Shown: positions 1-5,760 of the stretch, one piece after another
How positions within the stretch are numbered: the first letter of the stretch is position 1
Layout: each line of letters opens with the position of its first letter
Origin: CAYRGE01 sp964423985
Lineage (GTDB): Bacteria > Patescibacteriota > Minisyncoccia > Phycocordibacterales > CAYRGE01
Assembly (NCBI GenBank): GCA_964423985.1
Contig: CAYRGE010000020.1
Location: 1-9,799 of the forward strand
Direction: 5' to 3'
Length of the DNA stretch: 9,799 nucleotides
Program-made: the position numbers and the translations under genes
The notes under the pieces: generated by a model
The model's input: the letters and a program-made list of their open reading frames with translations, nothing else
Databases searched by the model: none
Told to the model about the DNA's origin: nothing

Positions 1-105
1 TGTCATTGCTAGGTACGAAGCAATCCAGAGCTGTTGTTTCGGATTTAAAGTTTCGCACTATTTGCTTCGTTGCTCTACTTCATTACACTTCTCGCAAAGA
101 CGGGG
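1..105. repeat. MITE-like imperfect inverted-repeat element, copy A
   Basis: This stretch recurs at 1194-1299. The first 70 bases differ at a single position (C56 versus T1249). The next ~15 bases diverge, and both copies end in the same block ACTTCTCGCAAAGACGGGG. The two ends are imperfect inverted repeats: the left end reads TGTCATTGCTAG and the complement of the right end reads CGTCTTTGCGAG, followed on both sides by GAAGCAA-type sequence. No protein is encoded. It resembles the dispersed palindromic repeats of the GTCATTGCGAGG...GAAGCAATC type found in many bacterial genomes. Calling it MITE-like is inference. The element begins at the first base of the window, so its true left edge may lie outside. 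Confidence 0.75.
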
Positions 106-110
106 TATAA

Positions 111-140
111 TGTCATTTTGTTTAACTTCTCGCAAAGACG
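111..140. repeat. Internally deleted derivative of the MITE-like element
   Basis: Six bases after copy A, the left-end heptamer TGTCATT (111-117) reappears. It is followed after only 7 bases by ACTTCTCGCAAAGACG (125-140), an exact copy of the 16 bases at 87-102 and 1281-1296. Both ends of the element are therefore present with most of the interior missing. GTTTAAC (120-126) and GTTAAAC (146-152) also form a small inverted pair around the right-end block. Confidence 0.5.
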
Positions 141-191
141 CAGGGGTTAAACAGGGCACTGTCGCTCCTTGTTTTTGTATATATTTTTAAA

Positions 192-227
192 ATAAAGCCT
201 TTATGTTTTTATTCATAAAGGCTTTAT
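192..227 (-). terminator. Rho-independent terminator of the 108-codon minus-strand gene
   Basis: There is a perfect 14 bp stem, ATAAAGCCTTTATG (192-205) with CATAAAGGCTTTAT (214-227), around an 8-base loop. On the minus strand the stem ends in TTTAT and runs into TTTAAAAATATAT, a U-rich tail. It lies 32 bases beyond the stop codon of the minus-strand gene at 260-586, which supports that gene being transcribed. Confidence 0.75.
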
Positions 228-259
228 GTGGGGACTTGGTGCTATTTTCTTCTTTTTGT

Positions 260-586
260 TTATCGCACGCTAATCCAATGCTCTGCCCATCCTTCAGGAA
301 TAGGGCGAACAGAAATAATACCTCCATTAAACCGGCTTGCCTGTAATTTAAGCAATTTATTGTAATTTTTGGGCGTAATACTACTGTTTGCAATGCCCAC
401 TAGTTCTGGGTATTGTGCAAGTAAATATGCTCTACAACCGTGTTGTATGAGTGGATGCTCACATAACGCTGGGTTTTTGTGTGCCATAAAGTCTATTAGA
501 ATGCACACAGCTTTTTTGTGTTTATGTGTATGGTAATAACTGGTCGCTAACCCGAACAAATCACTGATACAAAAATATTTTTCCAT
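260..586 (-). CDS. Hypothetical protein, 108 aa, unrecognised
   Basis: I do not recognise this protein. It has 108 residues, starts at ATG (complement of 584-586) and ends in TAA. It is soluble-looking, with no signal peptide or membrane segment. It is rich in His, Tyr and Cys: a YYHTHKHKK stretch lies at about residues 17-25 and a CEHPLIQHGC stretch at about 42-51, giving Cys and His spacing that could bind a metal, though no known motif fits. The C-terminal third (SxITPKNYNKLLKLQ, then RPIPEGWAEHW) looks like a folded domain end. Evidence that it is real: a terminator follows at 192-227, an operator-like palindrome lies upstream at 645-665, and the frame is open throughout. No Shine-Dalgarno is positioned before the ATG; only GGGGG stands nearby. 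It lies between two repeat copies, so it may be an accessory cargo gene. Confidence 0.6.
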   Translation of the reverse strand: MEKYFCISDLFGLATSYYHTHKHKKAVCILIDFMAHKNPALCEHPLIQHGCRAYLLAQYPELVGIANSSITPKNYNKLLKLQASRFNGGIISVRPIPEGWAEHWISVR

Positions 587-644
587 TTTTTAACCCCCAT
601 CGGTTTTTTATGAAGGGACAGAGAGTATCTGTACCGTAATCTTG

Positions 645-665
645 TTTAAAGAACATTTCTTTAAA
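645..665. promoter_or_regulatory. Operator-like perfect palindrome upstream of the orphan gene
   Basis: TTTAAAGAA (645-653), a 3-base spacer CAT, and TTCTTTAAA (657-665) form a 9 bp perfect inverted repeat with dimeric-repressor geometry. It lies 59 bases upstream of the minus-strand ATG at 586. AT-rich TATA-like sequence lies just beyond it (about 665-685). A second small inverted pair, ACAGA (618-622) and TCTGT (628-632), is closer to the gene, and GTTTTTG/CAAAAAC (692-709) is farther away. An operator role is inference. Confidence 0.45.
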
Positions 666-810
666 TATACTTTTATATATGTTAAATGCAAGTTTTTGTG
701 CTCAAAAACAAACACCATTTAGTTTGTAAACATACTAGAATTTTACTACTGTTTAGTATATTATATATGATAAGTAATAAAATACCGCTTAAATATTTCT
801 AATATTATTG

Positions 811-882
811 CGGGGCGTAGTGTAATTGGTAGCACGAGTCCTTTGGGAGGATTTAGTTCGAGTTCGAGTCTCGGCGCCCCGA
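811..882 (+). tRNA. tRNA-Pro, anticodon UGG
   Basis: The cloverleaf folds completely. The acceptor stem is CGGGGCG (811-817) with CGCCCCG (875-881). The D stem is GTGT/GCAC with loop AATTGGTA. The anticodon stem is AGTCC (837-841) with GGATT (849-853), around loop TTTGGGA and anticodon TGG at 844-846. The variable loop is short, the T stem is TCGAG/CTCGG, and the T loop is TTCGAGT. The C1-G72 pair is typical of bacterial tRNA-Pro. The discriminator is A882 and the next bases are CTA, so the 3' CCA is not encoded and must be added. UGG can read all four proline codons with modification. A TATATT at 757-762 is a possible -10, without a convincing -35. Confidence 0.95.
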
Positions 883-906
883 CTAGATCTGTATCACTAA
901 AACTAG

Positions 907-1005
907 ACACCTGTACAAGAAACTGAACAAGCACCAGAAGAACCTAAAAAATCTTTTATTGTGAGAGTAATAGACTTCTTTAAATCCATATTCCAGATTT
1001 TTTAA
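907..1005 (+). pseudogene. 3' remnant of a protein gene (32 codons)
   Basis: Codons from 907 to the TAA at 1003-1005 encode a protein-like tail. An acidic, proline-rich linker (VQETEQAPEEPKK) is followed by an amphipathic or hydrophobic end (SFIVRVIDFFKSIFQIF). This arrangement, a charged Pro/Glu linker and then a Phe/Ile-rich C-terminus, is common in membrane-associated proteins. The frame is closed directly upstream by TAG at 904-906 and has no ATG, so it cannot be expressed as it stands. I read it as the end of a gene whose body was lost, probably by rearrangement next to the tRNA gene. The parent family is not recognised. Confidence 0.4.
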
Positions 1006-1193
1006 GAATAAGAAAATAAAGAGATTTGTTTATGACTAAACCAAAGATGGTTGTTTTGTCGTTGTAAACTTTATCTGTCATTTCTGGTGGTTGTTTGTCA
1101 AAACAAGCGGTTTTTGTCATCTTTAGCTCCGTTTGTTGTTGCGAACCATAGTTTGTTAAAGAGAGTATTTGTTTGTCATCACTAGCAGTTATC
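1006..1193. other. Non-coding stretch with repeated TGTCA motifs
   Basis: No credible gene is seen. An 11-codon ATG frame (1032-1067, MTKPKMVVLSL then TAA) may be the start of a lost gene, or chance. TTATCTGTCATT occurs at 1071-1082 and again at 1189-1200, where it leads into repeat copy B. Further TTTGTCA or TTTGTCAT motifs occur at about 1095, 1115 and 1172. These look like degenerate ends of the same repeat family. Confidence 0.4.
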
Positions 1194-1299
1194 TGTCATT
1201 GCTAGGTACGAAGCAATCCAGAGCTGTTGTTTCGGATTTAAAGTTTCGTACTATTTGCTTCGTCGTCCCGCTACCGCTACACTTCTCGCAAAGACGGGG
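1194..1299. repeat. MITE-like imperfect inverted-repeat element, copy B
   Basis: This is the second full copy of the element at 1-105, in the same orientation. The left 70 bases have one mismatch. One base is inserted in the divergent part (1264-1278), where this copy is more GC-rich (CGTCCCGCTACCGCT). The right-end block ACTTCTCGCAAAGACGGGG is identical. In this copy the complement of the right half more clearly resembles the left half (GTCTTTGCGAG...GACGAAGCAAATAG beside GTCATTGCTAG...GAAGCAATCC). The two copies bracket about 1.09 kb holding the orphan gene, the tRNA and the gene fragment. Confidence 0.75.
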
Positions 1300-1327
1300 G
1301 ACGGATTGTTGGTGAACTTTTACACAC

Positions 1328-1355
1328 TAGACATATTGCTGTGAGGGGGTATAAT
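1328..1355 (+). promoter_or_regulatory. Sigma70-type promoter for the tandem-receiver gene
   Basis: A -35 element TAGACA (1328-1333, 5 of 6 consensus) and a perfect -10 TATAAT (1350-1355) are separated by 16 bases. Transcription would start near 1362, giving a 5' leader of about 70 bases before the ATG at 1432. The leader contains a 12-codon frame (1385-1423), which is probably chance. The promoter starts 28 bases after repeat copy B. Confidence 0.6.
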
Positions 1356-1431
1356 TTATGTTAATAATAGTTTTTGAAATTAAAATGAACAAATATAATT
1401 TAACAGCGTTTTATTTTTGTTAGCAAAAAAT

Positions 1432-2259
1432 ATGAGCCTTACAGTACAAAAAATTTTAGTCGCAGAAAGTGATAGTGCGTTGCGTGGTGTTTTAGTTGAG
1501 CAACTTAGAGGCAGTGGATATGAAACAGAGGAGGCGGATAGTGGTGTTGTGGCGCTTCAAAAAATAACATCAATGAAGCTAGATTTGGTAATTCTCGGTG
1601 CATTAATGACGAGCGAGAATGGCGCATTGGTTCTAGAAGAAATGAATAAGAGTCCAGACCTTGTACATATTCCTGTAATTGTAGTAGCCAGCTATAGTCA
1701 GTCAGATGAAATAAAAAGATTTAAACATCTTGGCGTAAAAGATTTTATAGTAAAAGAAACCTTTGAACCAAGCGACATTATTGAGAAAGCAAAAAAAGTT
1801 ATTCTTGATAACACAAAAAACCCAGAACCATCTATGAGCAAGAACGACAATGTTGATGAGCTAAAGAAAAAAACCACTCAACAAGGAGGTGAAAAGAAGG
1901 TCTTAGTCGTTGAGGACGACAAATTTTTAAGAGAGTTGTTTATAAAAAAACTATACAACGAAGGCTTTGATGTTAAAAACACCACCAATGCAACTGCCAC
2001 TTTTGAGATACTAGAGAGTGAATGGAAGCCAGAAATAATATTACTGGATATTATTTTGCAAGGAGAAGATGGTTTTAGTATTCTTGGAAAACTTAAACAA
2101 GACAGTCGCTTAGCAACGATTCCAGTTATAGTTCTTTCAAATCTTGGACAAAAAGAAGATATAGACAAAGCAATGAGTCTTGGTGCTGTTGATTTTATGA
2201 TAAAGGCAAACTTCACGCTTGAAGAGATTGTTGAAAGAGTAAGGAAAGAGATAGGGTAG
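1432..2259 (+). CDS. Tandem receiver-domain protein (degenerate REC + canonical REC)
   Basis: This 275 aa protein has two CheY-like receiver domains and no output domain. REC1 spans about residues 5-125 and REC2 about 155-275, joined by a polar linker of about 30 residues. REC2 has the full phosphorylation set: acidic cluster E161-D162-D163, phosphoacceptor D206 (LLDI), S236 and K258. REC1 keeps E12/D14, S87 and K108, but the phosphoacceptor position is glycine (G56 in VILGALM), so it should not be phosphorylated. In this family such proteins relay or sense phosphoryl signals through protein contacts. REC1 may act as a binding or dimerisation module, which is inference. No histidine kinase lies in the window. 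I chose ATG 1432 over an upstream in-frame TTG (1417) because the receiver fold begins right after it. No Shine-Dalgarno precedes it. Inside the linker lies AAGGAGGTGA (1883-1892), with no in-frame start codon after it. Confidence 0.9.
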   Translation: MSLTVQKILVAESDSALRGVLVEQLRGSGYETEEADSGVVALQKITSMKLDLVILGALMTSENGALVLEEMNKSPDLVHIPVIVVASYSQSDEIKRFKHLGVKDFIVKETFEPSDIIEKAKKVILDNTKNPEPSMSKNDNVDELKKKTTQQGGEKKVLVVEDDKFLRELFIKKLYNEGFDVKNTTNATATFEILESEWKPEIILLDIILQGEDGFSILGKLKQDSRLATIPVIVLSNLGQKEDIDKAMSLGAVDFMIKANFTLEEIVERVRKEIG

Positions 2260-2287
2260 TTTTTATTAGTAATGTAGGGCGAGGGCA

Positions 2288-2374
2288 GTGTCAAACTGGA
2301 AAAACCAAACATTACCAAGTCAGGGAATGAGTGCTGAATTAATGCTTGGTGTATTTAGGGATAATAATTATTAA
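2288..2374 (+). CDS. Possible small ORF or gene remnant, 28 aa
   Basis: A GTG-initiated frame encodes 28 residues (begins MSNWKNQTLPSQGMSAELM, if GTG is read as Met) and ends in TAA 14 bases before the mscS-family ATG. The composition (Trp, Asn, Gln, Pro) is protein-like rather than AT-rich noise, and GAGGG lies a few bases upstream of the GTG. It could be a tiny gene coupled to the channel gene, the tail of a lost gene, or chance. No family is recognised. Confidence 0.2.
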   Translation: MSNWKNQTLPSQGMSAELMLGVFRDNNY

Positions 2375-2388
2375 TTTGTATTTTAAAT

Positions 2389-3456
2389 ATGTTAGATAAC
2401 TTTTTTGCAAGTAGTGTGTGGGAGTATAGCATTTTAAGCAATACTGTGTATGAAATTACAATTGCTTTCTGTGTTTTTTTGGTTGCTTTTTTTATACTCA
2501 AGATATTTCAAATGGTGCTTTTTGGTTTTTTAAGTAGGCTTGCAAAAAAAACCAAAACAGACATTGACGATACACTTATTAAAATTGTATCAACACTTAG
2601 GCCACCATTCTATTTGTTTGTGGCTTTCTTTGTAGCTGTGCAATTTTTAACATTGTTGAGTATTGTTAATACAATAATAAATGCAGTGCTGATTGTCTGG
2701 ATTACAGTGCAGGTTGTTGTTGCGACTCAGATTTTAATTGACTATATTGCTCAAAAATACACAAAAGATGAAGATAATCTGAGTACGCAGTCTGCTATTG
2801 ATACACTTAAGCTAATAGTAAAAGGTGTTTTGTGGATGGGGGCAATACTTACCATATTATCCAATCTTGGTGTTAATATAACTTCTTTAATAGCAGGGCT
2901 TGGTATTGGCGGTATTGCTATTGCTTTGGCTTTGCAAAACATACTTGGCGATTTGTTTAGTTCTTTTGCCATTTATTTTGATAAGCCATTTCAGCCAGGG
3001 GATTTAATTATTGTTGGGGGACACATGGGAGTTGTTAAAAAAATAGGCATTAAAACAACCAGAATACAGTCACTTCAAGGCGAGGAGATAGTTATTTCAA
3101 ATAAAGAATTAACATCTGCGCACATTCAAAACTTTAAACATATGGAAGAGCGACGAGCATCCTTCTCTTTTGGTGTGGAATATGGAACCGATAATGTTCT
3201 TCTTGAAGAAATACCAGATATTGTAAAAAAAATTATAAACAGTGACGAGCATGCGCGTTTTGATCGAGCACACTTTAAGTCATTTGGAGATTCCGCACTA
3301 AACTTTGAGGTTGTGTATTATGTTGATATGAGGGACTTTGCCATATATATGGACACACAGCAAAAAATAAACCTTGGTCTTAAAAAAATATTTGAACAAA
3401 AAGGAATTGCAATGGCATTTCCAACAAGAACTATACACATACAAAAAGGGGATTAA
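2389..3456 (+). CDS. MscS-family mechanosensitive ion channel
   Basis: This 355 aa inner-membrane protein should open under membrane tension and release small solutes during hypo-osmotic shock. Hydrophobic segments lie at about residues 20-50, 72-92, 94-118, 142-162 and 164-197. The last is the pore helix, with the family's Gly/Ala-rich pattern (GLGIGGIAIALALQNILGD, about 170-188). The beta domain follows (FDKPFQPGDLI, then GVVKKIGIKTTRIQ and VISNKEL, about 197-241) and then the cytoplasmic alpha/beta domain to about residue 350. Five segments make it longer than the three-helix E. coli MscS (about 286 aa) and closer to the extended homologues. The ATG has no Shine-Dalgarno. A weak promoter (TTGGTG 2346-2351, 17 bases, TATTAA 2369-2374) would give a leader of under 10 bases. 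The neighbouring receiver protein is on the same strand, but 129 bases separate them, so co-transcription is uncertain. Confidence 0.93.
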   Translation: MLDNFFASSVWEYSILSNTVYEITIAFCVFLVAFFILKIFQMVLFGFLSRLAKKTKTDIDDTLIKIVSTLRPPFYLFVAFFVAVQFLTLLSIVNTIINAVLIVWITVQVVVATQILIDYIAQKYTKDEDNLSTQSAIDTLKLIVKGVLWMGAILTILSNLGVNITSLIAGLGIGGIAIALALQNILGDLFSSFAIYFDKPFQPGDLIIVGGHMGVVKKIGIKTTRIQSLQGEEIVISNKELTSAHIQNFKHMEERRASFSFGVEYGTDNVLLEEIPDIVKKIINSDEHARFDRAHFKSFGDSALNFEVVYYVDMRDFAIYMDTQQKINLGLKKIFEQKGIAMAFPTRTIHIQKGD

Positions 3457-3771
3457 GCAACGGTTGCACAGATTGCCACTTGTTAATCTAAGCTGTGTTT
3501 GGTGTGATAGTAACACAAGTTGGTGTTGGTCGTCATATTAACAAGCATAACAATAACAAAGCACTGTTATTGTTATGCTTGTCTACTATATTAAAAATCA
3601 AAGTTTTAATAATTACCAACAGGCTCATCACCAAGCCTTATCTTTGCTCTAAAGCATCATATTGTCACATAATATCCGTCAACTCTGTTGCAGAATAGCT
3701 TACTAGTGGTTATGTTTAGGTACCTTTAGTAAGAATATTATTTGCTGATGGTGCTAATGTTTATTTTTTCA
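3457..3771. other. Intergenic region between convergent genes
   Basis: This 315-base gap lies between the plus-strand channel gene and the minus-strand thioredoxin-fold gene. It contains the 17 bp hairpin at 3541-3582 and a looser inverted pair, CTTACTA (3699-3705) with TAGTAAG (3727-3733), around the palindrome AGGTACCT (3718-3725). A 67-codon frame at 3495-3698 runs through the hairpin and is not protein-like, so I do not call it. Confidence 0.5.
3541..3582. terminator. 17 bp perfect hairpin, possible bidirectional transcription stop
   Basis: ACAAGCATAACAATAAC (3541-3557) pairs perfectly with GTTATTGTTATGCTTGT (3566-3582) around an 8-base loop. It sits between convergent genes, 84 bases after the channel stop codon, as a terminator would. 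Neither strand has a U-tract after the stem (CTACTATATT on plus, TAATATGACG on minus), so it is not a standard intrinsic terminator. It could be an RNA 3'-end stabiliser, a protein-binding palindrome or a mobile-element remnant. Confidence 0.4.
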
Positions 3772-4461
3772 TTATTGCTCCGTGACTTGTTCGGTGGTAG
3801 TTGCTGAAAGATTTCCAGTGATTTCTTCTGGTAGAAGTTTTTCAATCTCCTTGCGATTCATAAAACCAGAATAAGGCATTCCGTTTATTATAACAACAGG
3901 AAGATTTTTTCCTCTGATGTTGTAAATTGAAATAAGAGTATTTAACGCAGATAGGTCTAGATGATAATCAAATGAATATACTCGTAGTTTAGGGTATTTT
4001 TTGCGTAAATGAGTGAGAATTGCTCCCATTTTTTCACACTCAACACAATCTCCTCTGTTTGAGTAAAAATAAAGAATAAAGACAGTCTTTGTTCCACATC
4101 TCTCATCAATTTTTTTCATCAACAAATAATCTTTTATTTGCAGCAATGTATAATATTGCTTAATATGCAAAAATTCACGCGTATCAAACAATAAACGACT
4201 TTCTCCATACTCAAGCTTAAGTGCTAGTTCATTTAACTGTTTAGACAAAACAGGTTCGTTTATTTTAGGACAGGCTGCTTCTTGAAGCAAGATATATTGA
4301 GTTTCAGAAGACAAAAGGTCTATGGTTATGCGGCTTTCAAGTGACCTAATCTCTTCTAGTCGTAGATTATTAAAAAAACCACTAATATATATAGCGGTTA
4401 AAAACACCATTGCTGTTATGATAAATACCCCGATATATTTTTTGTAATTTATTTTTTCCAT
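3772..4461 (-). CDS. Membrane-anchored thioredoxin-fold protein (CVEC)
   Basis: This 229 aa protein has one N-terminal hydrophobic segment (about residues 9-30) after a basic N-terminus (MEKINYKKY), so the rest is predicted to lie outside the membrane. Residues 35-115 are mostly helical. A thioredoxin-like domain follows from about residue 124: beta strand TVFILYFYS, the CxxC site C139-V-E-C142, strand LRVYSFDYH, and a cis-Pro loop with P188 (KNLPVVIINGMPY). Extra cysteines are C64 and C122. Known relatives perform disulfide exchange or reduction; the substrate here is unknown. The Ser/Thr/Glu-rich tail (SATTTEQVTEQ) looks unstructured. It begins 12 bases after the glycosyltransferase stop codon on the same strand and has no Shine-Dalgarno, so the two genes are probably one transcript. 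A vitamin K epoxide reductase-type or DsbD-type partner is not present nearby. Confidence 0.75.
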   Translation of the reverse strand: MEKINYKKYIGVFIITAMVFLTAIYISGFFNNLRLEEIRSLESRITIDLLSSETQYILLQEAACPKINEPVLSKQLNELALKLEYGESRLLFDTREFLHIKQYYTLLQIKDYLLMKKIDERCGTKTVFILYFYSNRGDCVECEKMGAILTHLRKKYPKLRVYSFDYHLDLSALNTLISIYNIRGKNLPVVIINGMPYSGFMNRKEIEKLLPEEITGNLSATTTEQVTEQ

Positions 4462-4473
4462 TTATTCAGTGAC

Positions 4474-5724
4474 TTATTTCCATTTTACATTTTTACCTCG
4501 AGCTACATTATATACGGACATACTAATCCAAGTAGGTGCAATTATTCCATAAAATATAAAGAATGAAGCGATGTCACGCAATGATAATAATCGCTCAAAA
4601 GAAAGGTGTCTACCTATTAATAATATTGCAAACATAAAAGCAAACATAATGGTTGCAAGAAGTGATAGGGGTTGTGTATTTATAAAAAACCAAGTAAAAG
4701 CAGGAGCTTGCCATAATATTTCAAAATTTACGCTAATCATTGTTAGGTATTTATCAAATAAGAATGTGGAAATTGAAGTAATCATATATACAGCGACATA
4801 CAATACCCCAACAATAGCGAACAGTGCGCCTGGGAGCGAGAATAAGCCCAAGTGCCCGTATTTGGTGTTAAACAGCAAATATCTGTAATTATGCAAAATA
4901 TTATTTAAAAAACCAGATACCCAGCGAAGTCGTTGATAATATAGTGCACGCATTGTTTTAGGTGCTATTGTGTACACAAATGCAGTATTAATATTTTCTA
5001 TACGAAAATGATTTGCTCTTATGCGTAAAGCCATCTCCATATCCTCAGTATCATATCCTTGCACAAAACCACCAAGTTTTTCAAAGACCTCTTTTTTGTA
5101 TAAAGAAAAAGGACCGGGTGTTACATATTGGGCATTTAGCAGTCCAAACATTTTGCGTAAAAATACACCTATTTCATACTCAACTTTTTGTATAAGTTCA
5201 ATAGTGTTGTTAGGTTTATATACTTTTATAGCTGGTGTTATTGCCATTACATTAGGTTTTTTGAAATCCGCAACCATTCGTATGAGAGCGTTTTTGTCAA
5301 CAAAAGAGTCTGCATCAAGACAGCCTATGACATCAGCATCGGTAATTTTAATACCAACATTTAATGCAGAATGCTTACCTCCATTTGTTTGTGTAATAAC
5401 ACTAACCCGTTTATTTTGCTCAAGAGAACGCGCCACGGAAAGTGTTTTGTCTGTGCTACCATCATCTACGATTATTATCTCAAGCAAGTTGCTAGGATAT
5501 GACAACGACAAGAGTGAGTGTATTGTGCCAGCAAGGCTATGTTCTTCATTAAAACAAGGCACTATAATTGCTACACTAGGGAGGTTTTCTTTTGCTGTTT
5601 CTTTGTTTTTGTGGAAGTTATTTAAAAACTTCTTTTTGTTTTCAAGAAAGGTTGTAAGTAAAAAAACCTGTACATAAAGTACGCAGAAGAAGAAAATATA
5701 TAAAAATATATAAGAAATTTCCAT
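4474..5724 (-). CDS. Membrane GT2 glycosyltransferase, processive polysaccharide-synthase type
   Basis: This 416 aa protein transfers sugar from a nucleotide-sugar donor to a growing glycan at the membrane. An N-terminal membrane helix (about 4-27) is followed by a cytosolic GT-A domain (about 48-285) and C-terminal membrane helices (about 293-320, 352-372, 385-405). Catalytic motifs are in order: DDGSTD at 87-92, DAD at 137-139 (metal and donor binding), TED at 226-228 (catalytic base) and QRLRW at 264-268. This D, DxD, (T/E)D, QxxRW set is the signature of processive synthases such as PgaC/IcaA, hyaluronan and cellulose synthases. The PgaC/IcaA N-acetylglucosamine type is closest in size and layout, but the sugar cannot be fixed from sequence. 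It is first in an operon with the thioredoxin-fold gene. The promoter at 5732-5760 places transcription start at or beside the ATG. Confidence 0.9.
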   Translation of the reverse strand: MEISYIFLYIFFFCVLYVQVFLLTTFLENKKKFLNNFHKNKETAKENLPSVAIIVPCFNEEHSLAGTIHSLLSLSYPSNLLEIIIVDDGSTDKTLSVARSLEQNKRVSVITQTNGGKHSALNVGIKITDADVIGCLDADSFVDKNALIRMVADFKKPNVMAITPAIKVYKPNNTIELIQKVEYEIGVFLRKMFGLLNAQYVTPGPFSLYKKEVFEKLGGFVQGYDTEDMEMALRIRANHFRIENINTAFVYTIAPKTMRALYYQRLRWVSGFLNNILHNYRYLLFNTKYGHLGLFSLPGALFAIVGVLYVAVYMITSISTFLFDKYLTMISVNFEILWQAPAFTWFFINTQPLSLLATIMFAFMFAILLIGRHLSFERLLSLRDIASFFIFYGIIAPTWISMSVYNVARGKNVKWK

Positions 5725-5731
5725 AAACCTT

Positions 5732-5760
5732 AGTATATAGCACTAGTCACTTGTTTACAA
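5732..5760 (-). promoter_or_regulatory. Promoter of the glycosyltransferase operon, likely leaderless
   Basis: Read on the minus strand, the -35 is TTGTAA (complement of 5755-5760, 4 of 6), the spacer is 17 bases, and the -10 is TATACT (complement of 5732-5737, 5 of 6). Only seven bases (AAGGTTT) separate the -10 from the ATG, so transcription should start at or within a base or two of the start codon. The -35 begins right where the glyA terminator stem ends. Confidence 0.6.

Noticed and set aside
187..393. Minus-strand frame of 68 codons overlapping the orphan gene and its terminator
   Set aside because: It runs into the terminator hairpin and overlaps the better-supported 108-codon frame.
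1071..1200. Repeated TGTCA motifs considered as a CRISPR-like or iteron array
   Set aside because: Spacing is irregular and the units are only 5-8 bases outside the MITE-like copies; no constant repeat plus unique spacer pattern and no cas genes.
1385..1423. 12-codon frame in the leader of the receiver gene
   Set aside because: It is very short, has no ribosome site, and lacks any amino-acid run that would suggest attenuation.
1417..1431. TTG at 1417 as the start of the receiver protein
   Set aside because: It adds only five residues (MLAKN) before the fold, has no ribosome site, and a normal ATG follows at 1432.
1878..2318. Minus-strand open frame of about 146 codons
   Set aside because: It is antisense to the second receiver domain, which has all its catalytic residues; no protein-like features.
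3495..3698. Plus-strand frame of 67 codons in the gap after the channel gene
   Set aside because: It is read through the 17 bp hairpin, giving low-complexity residues (NKHNNNKALLLL), with no start signal; chance frame.
5021..5677. Long plus-strand open frame of about 218 codons
   Set aside because: It lies entirely antisense inside the glycosyltransferase gene, whose catalytic motifs are intact; its translation has no domain-like pattern.
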